Source: an uncultured bacterium (lineage in GTDB: Bacteria > Patescibacteriota > Patescibacteriia > Patescibacteriales > UBA12465). Taken from it: DNA of 5,670 nt. The position numbers were made by a program, and so were the translations under genes. The notes under the pieces are model-generated. The model searched no databases. It was not told where the DNA came from and saw only the letters and a list, made by a program, of their open reading frames with translations. Below, in pieces: positions 1 through 4,671 of the stretch. How positions within the stretch are numbered: position 1 is the stretch's first letter; each line of letters starts with the position of its first letter. The stretch is taken from the NCBI GenBank assembly GCA_903904095.1, contig CAIVBF010000053.1, positions 1 to 5,670 on the forward strand. Reading direction: 5' to 3'.

Positions 1-43
1 CTGCGTGACAGGCAGGCGCTCTAACCAACTGAGCTACCACTCC
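1..43 (-). tRNA. tRNA-Asp (anticodon GUC), 5' portion, cut by window edge
   Basis: Read on the minus strand, the first 43 nt of a tRNA fold normally. The acceptor 5' strand GGAGTGG (43-37) is followed by T8-A9. The D-arm is GCTC/GAGC around an AGTTGGTTA loop, then comes G26, then the anticodon stem CCTGC with loop CTGTCAC. The anticodon GTC lies at 9-7 and decodes Asp codons GAC/GAU. The loop has the expected T33 and A37, and GCAG begins the 3' side of the stem. The last part of the anticodon stem, the variable loop, the T-arm and the acceptor 3' strand lie beyond position 1. The gene has its own promoter immediately upstream. Confidence 0.96.
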
Positions 44-54
44 GAATGATAAAA

Positions 55-83
55 ATAATAGCAAAGACTTTTCTTTTTGTCAA
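55..83 (-). promoter_or_regulatory. Sigma-70-type promoter of the tRNA-Asp gene
   Basis: The minus strand has a perfect -35 TTGACA (83-78), a 17-nt spacer, and -10 TATTAT (60-55, five of six to consensus). The predicted start is about 47-48, only 4-5 nt before the mature tRNA 5' end at 43, as expected for a short tRNA leader. The -35 lies 6 bp past the stop codon of the upstream gene (92-90). This is the strongest promoter in the window. Confidence 0.85.
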
Positions 84-89
84 AAGTCC

Positions 90-413
90 TTATTTATTTA
101 TTTTTTTAATAATTTTTATACCTCTTAACCCGAAGAATAGTAGAACTAGAACTATTATCTTTAATAAATAGTGGCTATTTATATTAAAGAAATCCTTGGT
201 CATTGGCGTTATACGACCAACTAACAAATGAACTAGAATTCCTAGAGGTAGGGTTAAAAAAATCCAATTCTGTCTTGGTATTTTTATTCTGATTTTAAGA
301 AAGAGTTTTGAAAGAAGGCCTGATAATAGATAAATTCCGATAAAAGCGACTAGTAAGTCAAAGATAGCGTATCCGCCAAAGCGAAACTGACGAAGGAAAT
401 CAATTGGAATCAT
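90..413 (-). CDS. Small three-helix membrane protein of unknown function (107 aa)
   Basis: I do not recognise a family. The protein has a short polar N-terminus (MIPIDFLRQFRFGG) followed by three hydrophobic segments at about residues 15-38, 50-66 and 83-100. Basic stretches lie between and after them: KIRIKIPRQ after helix 1, and KIIKKINK at the C-terminus. By the positive-inside rule these would place the C-terminus in the cytoplasm. No catalytic motif is visible. The ATG at 413 is the likely start: the hydrophobic core follows it directly and a candidate -10 (TATAAT) lies about 24 nt upstream. There is no Shine-Dalgarno sequence before it. The gene is 107 nt downstream of the metallopeptidase-like gene and directly upstream of tRNA-Asp. 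It could be a lineage-specific integral membrane protein; its role is unknown. Confidence 0.75.
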   Translation of the reverse strand: MIPIDFLRQFRFGGYAIFDLLVAFIGIYLLSGLLSKLFLKIRIKIPRQNWIFLTLPLGILVHLLVGRITPMTKDFFNINSHYLLKIIVLVLLFFGLRGIKIIKKINK

Positions 414-436
414 AAATTTTCAATGTAAAATAATAA

Positions 437-442
437 ATTATA
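437..442 (-). promoter_or_regulatory. Candidate -10 element upstream of the 107-aa membrane protein gene
   Basis: A perfect TATAAT lies at 442-437 on the minus strand, which puts the start near 430 and gives a leader of about 17 nt. At 16-18 nt spacing the -35 is poor (AATCTA at 465-460), so this is a weak call. A second possibility further upstream is TTGTAC (490-485), a 17-nt spacer, and GATAAT (467-462). Only three of its six -35 bases match consensus. Confidence 0.4.
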
Positions 443-491
443 TCTTTGCTTAGCTTGATTAGATTATCTGCTTTTTAGTTATTTTGTACAA

Positions 492-512
492 TGGGCGGAT
501 CATTTCCGACCA
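492..512. other. GC-richer imperfect inverted repeat in the 414-520 intergenic region
   Basis: On the plus strand, TGG (492-494) and CGGA (496-499) pair with TCCG (505-508) and CCA (510-512) around the 5-nt loop TCATT. A single G/A mismatch (495/509) interrupts a 7-pair stem. No T-run follows on the minus strand, so it is not a typical intrinsic terminator. It lies 9 nt after the stop of the metallopeptidase-like gene. An 8-bp palindrome, TTGTACAA, sits beside it at 484-491. It could be a message-stabilising 3' hairpin, a remnant of a repeat, or chance. Confidence 0.4.
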
Positions 513-520
513 GGCGATAT

Positions 521-1027
521 TTAATAGTTTATTTTGTCATTGTTCTTATTTTCATCATCAACCTTATTAGAGTGTTCTATTATTTCCTCTTCCGTTAAAT
601 ATAAATAATTTACTCTCGCATGTTTTTCGTCTTGCTTGACCGCTTTTCTTAGTTCAAATAGAGAATTGCCTAAACCCTTTTCAATTGTTAATCTGTCAAC
701 GGCGTTTTCTTCTTTAATTATTTTTTTTCTAAAAAAGAGATATACGGGCGGATAGATATAGAGATACTTAAGCCAGCCTTTCTGTTCGTAGATGCTTAAG
801 TGCGATAGTTCATGTCCTAATAAACCGCGAAGAGGAATATTATCAAGATTATCTACCTTAGGGTTTATTAAAATGACCCGAAAGGGAATTATCCATAAAG
901 CACAGGCCCAAAAAGTTTTAAATTTATATTTGAATAAATATATTTTTTTACCTTTTAGTTCTGGATAATAATTATTAACTAAATACTCAATCGTTTCTTT
1001 ATACTTTTTTTCAGCCGGCTTTAGCAT
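521..1027 (-). CDS. Small HExxH zinc metallopeptidase-like protein (M48/M56-like gluzincin)
   Basis: The 168-aa protein carries the zinc-peptidase motif H72-E73-L74-S75-H76 inside LRGLLGHELSHLS. About 30 residues later it has E107-N-A-V-D111-R, which resembles the ExxAD glutamate-ligand motif of M48 peptidases and the equivalent ExxCD of M56 (BlaR1-type). By homology H72, H76 and E107 would bind zinc and E73 would be the catalytic base. A hydrophobic stretch (about 86-99, LKYLYIYPPVYLFF) lies between the two motifs and probably associates with the membrane, as in M56 proteins. The N-terminal third (about 41-55) is also hydrophobic. The C-terminal 25 residues are acidic and Asn/Lys-rich. It is much shorter than HtpX (about 290 aa) and lacks its four-helix layout. 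The ATG at 1027 is 21 nt after the stop of the GT-C gene, with no separate promoter visible, so co-transcription is likely. Substrate unknown. Confidence 0.8.
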   Translation of the reverse strand: MLKPAEKKYKETIEYLVNNYYPELKGKKIYLFKYKFKTFWACALWIIPFRVILINPKVDNLDNIPLRGLLGHELSHLSIYEQKGWLKYLYIYPPVYLFFRKKIIKEENAVDRLTIEKGLGNSLFELRKAVKQDEKHARVNYLYLTEEEIIEHSNKVDDENKNNDKINY

Positions 1028-1048
1028 ATTTTTATAAAAATAAGAAAT

Positions 1049-2527
1049 TTATTTATTATTTAAACTATTTAATATGTTTATGCTCTCAATGCTATTGGGA
1101 TTATTTTTCAGTTCCGCGACAAATTCATATTTTGCTTTAGCTAAATTATTTTCTTTTAAATAAATTAGGCCGATATTATAATGGGTTGTTTTCTGTCCGG
1201 GATTAATAAGTAGCGCTTGAGAATATTCCGCGAGTGCCGCCTCAGTATTGTTTTGTTCAAAATAAACTAGCCCTAAATTATTATGAGCCAGCGAAGAATG
1301 CGGAGAATTTATTGCCGCCGAGCGCCAAAAAGACAAAGGATCTTTAAAATTTAAACTATGCTTAAATGATAAGACAAAAAATAAAATAAATAAAATGGAT
1401 GTGGCTATCTTAATATTTTTTTTATACCAATCTAAATTTTTAAGCCAGTCTATCTCGCTTAAAATAATTAAAATTCCGATTAAGGATAAATATGAGCGAT
1501 GGCTTAAGTAGGAAGAGGCGTCGGAGAACAGAAAAGGAATAATAAAAAAGAGCAGAAACCAAAAAGCCCCGAATAATATATAGTTATTTCTTTTTTGATG
1601 GGATAAGAATAGAGCTACTATTAAAATCGGTAATATAATCAAACTATAAATAAAGGAAGAATCAAAATTGGTATTTATTACCGCTAGATTAAAGGGTAGA
1701 ATAGCTGTTCCGATCATTTTTAGAGACATAGTAAAAGCGATTGGCAAATTATTTATTACTAAATTTAGATCAAGAGGCGCTCCGCCGGCCAGAGCGAGCT
1801 TACGCATTAAAAACCAAATAAAAATAGCCAGACCGGAGCCGGAAAATATTAATAATTTATCGGCTTGGCCTAATTTATTTTTTCTATTGATTGTTAAAAA
1901 ATAAACGATGATTAATAGCGGGAGGAATAAGGCGGTTTCTTTTGTCAGCAGGGCTAGAAGAAAAAATATAAAGTAAGCTAAGAATGAACCTAATTTATGT
2001 TCCTCGGAAAATTTTATTAAAAATAGCATTGCCGCCAGAACAAAAATTGTTAGCAATGAATCGTTGCGGCCAGGTATCCAAGCTACGGCCTGGACTAGAG
2101 CCGGATGGACCATAAAAAATAATGATAAAACAAATGATAGAGTTTTTTTTTGTGTTATTTTTTTTAAAAAATAGAAAAGTAAGCAAACGGCTAAAAAATG
2201 TAATAATATATTACTTAGATGATAAAAAAATATTTGCGATCCGCTTAACAATGAGTCAGCCATGTACGTTAAATTCAAGATTGGCCTAAAATATACTTTA
2301 TTAACTGAAAAGAAAGCGTCGGTTGAAAATATTGTCGCGATATTACTCGGTTTATTAAAAAAAGCCCTTTGATTTAACAGTAAATTATCATCAAAATTTG
2401 TGTAATTAAATAAAATTGTTTGACCGAAGAGGAGAAAGGCTAAAATAAAAAAAACTAAATACGGTCTATAAGTATTTAGCCAATTGGATTTAGAAAAAAA
2501 ATTAAAATTTAGTAAATATCTTTTCAT
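1049..2527 (-). CDS. TMTC/PMT-like GT-C membrane glycosyltransferase with C-terminal TPRs
   Basis: The 492-aa polytopic protein has about ten hydrophobic segments between residues 22 and 390, then a soluble tail. GT-C hallmarks appear in order: an N-terminal loop with D46-D47 (YTNFDDNLL), the site of the catalytic acidic residue in this superfamily; YFRPILNLTYMAD (79-91); FYHLSNILLH (101-110); HPALVQAVAWIPGRND (141-156); TKET (195-198); and SHRSYLSLIG (342-351). These match the pattern of TMTC-type O-mannosyltransferases and their bacterial TPR-linked relatives. Such enzymes use a polyprenyl-phosphate sugar to glycosylate proteins on the outer side of the membrane. Two TPRs (about 412-445 and 446-479) follow and could bind a partner or substrate. 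The ATG at 2527 lies about 13 nt after the predicted transcription start and has no Shine-Dalgarno sequence. The gene lies 62 nt downstream of the O-antigen ligase-like gene, which also ends in TPRs. Donor sugar and acceptor are unknown. Confidence 0.85.
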   Translation of the reverse strand: MKRYLLNFNFFSKSNWLNTYRPYLVFFILAFLLFGQTILFNYTNFDDNLLLNQRAFFNKPSNIATIFSTDAFFSVNKVYFRPILNLTYMADSLLSGSQIFFYHLSNILLHFLAVCLLFYFLKKITQKKTLSFVLSLFFMVHPALVQAVAWIPGRNDSLLTIFVLAAMLFLIKFSEEHKLGSFLAYFIFFLLALLTKETALFLPLLIIVYFLTINRKNKLGQADKLLIFSGSGLAIFIWFLMRKLALAGGAPLDLNLVINNLPIAFTMSLKMIGTAILPFNLAVINTNFDSSFIYSLIILPILIVALFLSHQKRNNYILFGAFWFLLFFIIPFLFSDASSYLSHRSYLSLIGILIILSEIDWLKNLDWYKKNIKIATSILFILFFVLSFKHSLNFKDPLSFWRSAAINSPHSSLAHNNLGLVYFEQNNTEAALAEYSQALLINPGQKTTHYNIGLIYLKENNLAKAKYEFVAELKNNPNSIESINILNSLNNK

Positions 2528-2533
2528 AATTAT

Positions 2534-2543
2534 ATTACGTAAT
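2534..2543. repeat. 10-bp perfect palindrome ATTACGTAAT at a predicted transcription start
   Basis: ATTACGTAAT is self-complementary and covers the predicted +1 (about 2540) of the extended -10 promoter of the GT-C gene. Its position would suit an operator, but the core is AT-rich and 10-bp palindromes arise by chance in such sequence. No regulator gene is in the window. Confidence 0.25.
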
Positions 2544-2546
2544 CTA

Positions 2547-2555
2547 ATTATATCA
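2547..2555 (-). promoter_or_regulatory. Extended -10 promoter of the TMTC-like gene
   Basis: The minus strand reads TGA-TATAAT (2555-2547), a textbook extended -10 (TGnTATAAT). The -35 at 17-nt spacing (TGTCTA) is poor, as often seen when TGn compensates. Predicted start is about 2540, giving a leader of roughly 13 nt before the ATG at 2527. This suggests the gene can be expressed independently of the upstream ligase gene. Confidence 0.65.
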
Positions 2556-2570
2556 CAATGCTTTAAGACT

Positions 2571-2590
2571 AGACATTTACGGGGACAGCC
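2571..2590. other. Short GC-richer element in the 62-nt gap between the two glycan genes
   Basis: The plus-strand segment at 2571-2590 includes GGGGACAGCC (minus strand GGCTGTCCCC) directly abutting the stop codon of the ligase gene (2592-2590). It is distinctly richer in G and C than its surroundings. It shows no strong hairpin and no T-run, so it is not a terminator. The TGTCCCC string resembles the conserved heads of some REP-type intergenic repeats, but a single copy cannot establish that. Confidence 0.25.
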
Positions 2591-4500
2591 TATTCTTTGG
2601 GATTGATTTGAGCGGCTAAGTTATAAAATTTAGTGGATTCTAAAGTATTATTTTCATTTGAATAGATATTGGCTAGTAATAAGTAGAGCGAGGCCGCTTT
2701 TTCACTTATTTTTGTTTCTAGTTTTTGGTTATTAGTAATAATATACTTTTTATCATTTAGTATTTTTGGCGTGTAATACGGGATACTATTTAATAAGAGC
2801 GCCTTAGCTTTTTCGGGTTCTCCCTGCTTTAGATAATTAAAAGCTAGTAAATAATAAAATTCCGGATAATTTACTCTATCCGATTTAATAGCTTGCTGGA
2901 AATTTTGAGAAGCGGCGTCATAATCTTTATTTAAAAACATTAGTTCGCCCCGTAAAAAATTATTATAAGCAAAGTTTTGATCTATTTTTAATAATTTTAA
3001 AGAAATTTTATTAGCTTCGCTGAAATTATCTATCGGTCCATTTGAAATTAAATATTGTAAATAATTTCTAATATATTCGGGATTATTAAATTTTATGCTT
3101 TTTTTAAAATAAAATTCCGTTATTAAAGTCCCGTCGGAATTATTAAATTCAGTGGCATTTAAGAAATTAAAGTTTTCGTATATTAATATAGAGCTTTTAA
3201 AAATTATAATAATTGTCATCGCTAAAACTATTAACTTAATCGGAAACTTTATTTCTTTAGTTTCCTCGTTTTTATTATTCTCTTTGTTTAGGAAGTGATT
3301 TATGCTTAGCCCCAAGATGAAGTAGAAAATATAAGCGTTGGCATAAAAATGCCAGTCAAAATCTAATAGGTTGTGCAATATTGAAGCGCTAATTCCGATT
3401 AGTAAAAAGTTATTTAGAAGTGATCGGCTACTTTTAAAATAACTGCGGTATATAAGATAGAGAAAAATTAAAAAGATAATTGCCGCCATTAAGCCATTCT
3501 CCGATAGTATTTCTAATAGCCAATTATGGGCATATTTACCTGAGCTTAGGATATCTTTCTGAAATTTTGGATAAATAATATAAAAGGTATCGGGGCCGGA
3601 ACCAAAAACAGGATATGATTTAAAAATATTTATGGCTCCTCGCCAGTAATTTAATCTAATGCTTGAAGAGTAATCAAGCGTTTGTTTTTTTTCGTTATAA
3701 CGTTCAAAAGAATTAATATTATTTTTAAAGCCTAGAGCTAAAATAAATATAAATAAAGTTGCCAAGAGAGATAAGATGATGTTTTTCGCGTTTTTCTTTA
3801 GAATATTTTTTATGGAATAATATACTTCCAGTCTTTTATTTTTTTTAATCAAACCAAAATAAATTAAGGATATTAATAGAAAACTCACTCCTAGACTCAA
3901 AAAGGCGCCGCGAGAGCCTGTAAAAATAAGGGTTAATATTGAAGTAAAGAACGATATTAGGCCGAGTTTAGATTTTTTTAACAAGAATAAATATAAAGAA
4001 ATTGGTATTGTAAATAGTAAATAACCAGCCAGAGGGTTCGGCCAGTAAAAAGTTGAAGTTATTCGGGGAAAATCTTGCGTTAGAAAATAATAGAAACCAA
4101 TTCCGGAAATAATTAGGCTTGACCATATAAAAAATTCAAAAACTTTAGTTAATTTTTCCTCGCTGAATTTATATCTTGACGCGATTAAAAAAATAATAAA
4201 GAGGCTTAGATAATTGGCGGAGTATACTAAGCTATTATAAGGAGATATTGAGAGAAAAGACGAGATAAAAGTTAAAACTATGTAAGACAGTAAACTTAAA
4301 TAAATATATTTATTATTTTTAGAGATCTTATTGCTCTTTAGTGCAAGCAAGGCCGAAGCGGCGACAAGCCAAGAAACTATTTCTTGTATATAAAAATTTC
4401 TTCCACCGCTAAAAAAGGCCGGTAGACACAAAAGAAAGGTCACGGTAAATATAGGGATAATATCGGTTAATTTATATGTTGTATTTGTGATCTTACTCAT
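2590..4500 (-). CDS. O-antigen ligase / Wzy-type family membrane protein with C-terminal TPR region
   Basis: The 636-aa protein has many hydrophobic segments from about residue 14 to 441, then a soluble C-terminal third. O-antigen ligase (WaaL/Wzy_C, PF04932-type) signatures occur in the usual order: WPNPLAGYL (153-161); GSRGAFLSL (195-203); RLNYWRGAINIF (282-293); P297-x-x-G-x-G302 with DTF (304-306), then the loop's AHNWLLEILSENGL (324-337), containing the conserved His325; and HNLLDFDWHFYANA (376-389). The family transfers or polymerises undecaprenyl-linked glycans on the outer face of the membrane, or attaches them to protein (PglL/PilO-type). After the last helix (about 421-441), residues 510-570 contain TPR-like helices (FAYNNFLRGELMFLNKDYDA, then YYLLAFNYLKQGEPEKAKAL). 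Another TPR-like pair lies near 603-634. The start at 4500 has a promoter whose predicted +1 is only about 3 nt upstream. If the host lacks an outer membrane, the acceptor is more likely a surface protein or polymer than lipid A. Ligase versus polymerase cannot be decided from sequence alone. Confidence 0.88.
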   Translation of the reverse strand: MSKITNTTYKLTDIIPIFTVTFLLCLPAFFSGGRNFYIQEIVSWLVAASALLALKSNKISKNNKYIYLSLLSYIVLTFISSFLSISPYNSLVYSANYLSLFIIFLIASRYKFSEEKLTKVFEFFIWSSLIISGIGFYYFLTQDFPRITSTFYWPNPLAGYLLFTIPISLYLFLLKKSKLGLISFFTSILTLIFTGSRGAFLSLGVSFLLISLIYFGLIKKNKRLEVYYSIKNILKKNAKNIILSLLATLFIFILALGFKNNINSFERYNEKKQTLDYSSSIRLNYWRGAINIFKSYPVFGSGPDTFYIIYPKFQKDILSSGKYAHNWLLEILSENGLMAAIIFLIFLYLIYRSYFKSSRSLLNNFLLIGISASILHNLLDFDWHFYANAYIFYFILGLSINHFLNKENNKNEETKEIKFPIKLIVLAMTIIIIFKSSILIYENFNFLNATEFNNSDGTLITEFYFKKSIKFNNPEYIRNYLQYLISNGPIDNFSEANKISLKLLKIDQNFAYNNFLRGELMFLNKDYDAASQNFQQAIKSDRVNYPEFYYLLAFNYLKQGEPEKAKALLLNSIPYYTPKILNDKKYIITNNQKLETKISEKAASLYLLLANIYSNENNTLESTKFYNLAAQINPKE

Positions 4501-4509
4501 AATCTAATA

Positions 4510-4538
4510 ATTATACTATTTTTAACCATAAAGACCAA
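4510..4538 (-). promoter_or_regulatory. Promoter of the O-antigen ligase-like gene, predicted near-leaderless
   Basis: The minus strand has -35 TTGGTC (4538-4533, with TTG matching), a 17-nt spacer, and a perfect -10 TATAAT (4515-4510). Counting seven bases from the end of the -10 puts the start near 4503, with the ATG at 4500-4498. The transcript would then be leaderless or carry a leader of 2-4 nt. No Shine-Dalgarno sequence is present either way. It lies just downstream of the terminator that closes the previous gene. Confidence 0.65.
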
Positions 4539-4571
4539 AATAGCTTGTATTTATAACTATTAAATAAATAA

Positions 4572-4595
4572 AAAATAAGGCACTCGCCTTATTTT
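4572..4595 (-). terminator. Intrinsic terminator after the partial membrane-protein gene
   Basis: A perfect 10-bp stem (4572-4581 with 4586-4595, arms AAAATAAGGC and GCCTTATTTT) closes on a 4-nt loop. On the minus strand the 3' arm runs into a T-rich tail (TTTTTATTTATTTA). It lies 77 nt past the TAG at 4674-4672 and upstream of the next promoter, so it separates two transcription units. It has a T-rich tail on the plus strand too, but no convincing plus-strand gene reaches it. Confidence 0.8.
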
Positions 4596-4638
4596 ATTTT
4601 AATGATTAGATGGAATGGAGCAAAAACTATGAGCTTGG

Positions 4639-4661
4639 TAATAATTTTGCAGCAATTATTA
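4639..4661. repeat. AT-rich inverted repeat in the 3' UTR of the partial gene
   Basis: TAATAATT (4639-4646) and AATTATTA (4654-4661) are perfect 8-bp arms around the 7-nt loop TTGCAGC. The stem is all A-T and weak, and no T-run follows on the minus strand. It lies between the stop codon (4672) and the terminator. It may be a minor 3' UTR structure or chance. Confidence 0.3.
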
Positions 4662-4671
4662 GAAATAATTT

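Noticed and set aside
1028..1048. Possible promoter (TATAAA) for the metallopeptidase-like gene
   Set aside because: The TATAAA is only a few bases from the ATG and no -35 is visible, so co-transcription with the preceding gene is simpler.
1668..1904. 78-codon open frame on the plus strand
   Set aside because: It lies entirely antisense inside the TMTC-like gene, its composition mirrors that gene's codons, and it has no promoter or recognisable domain.
1995..2186. 63-codon minus-strand open frame
   Set aside because: It is an out-of-frame shadow of the TMTC-like gene, where the in-frame translation carries the conserved HP...GRND motif.
2529..2534. Second TATAAT just before the ATG of the TMTC-like gene
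   Set aside because: It would start transcription inside the coding region. The TGATATAAT further upstream is better placed and stronger.
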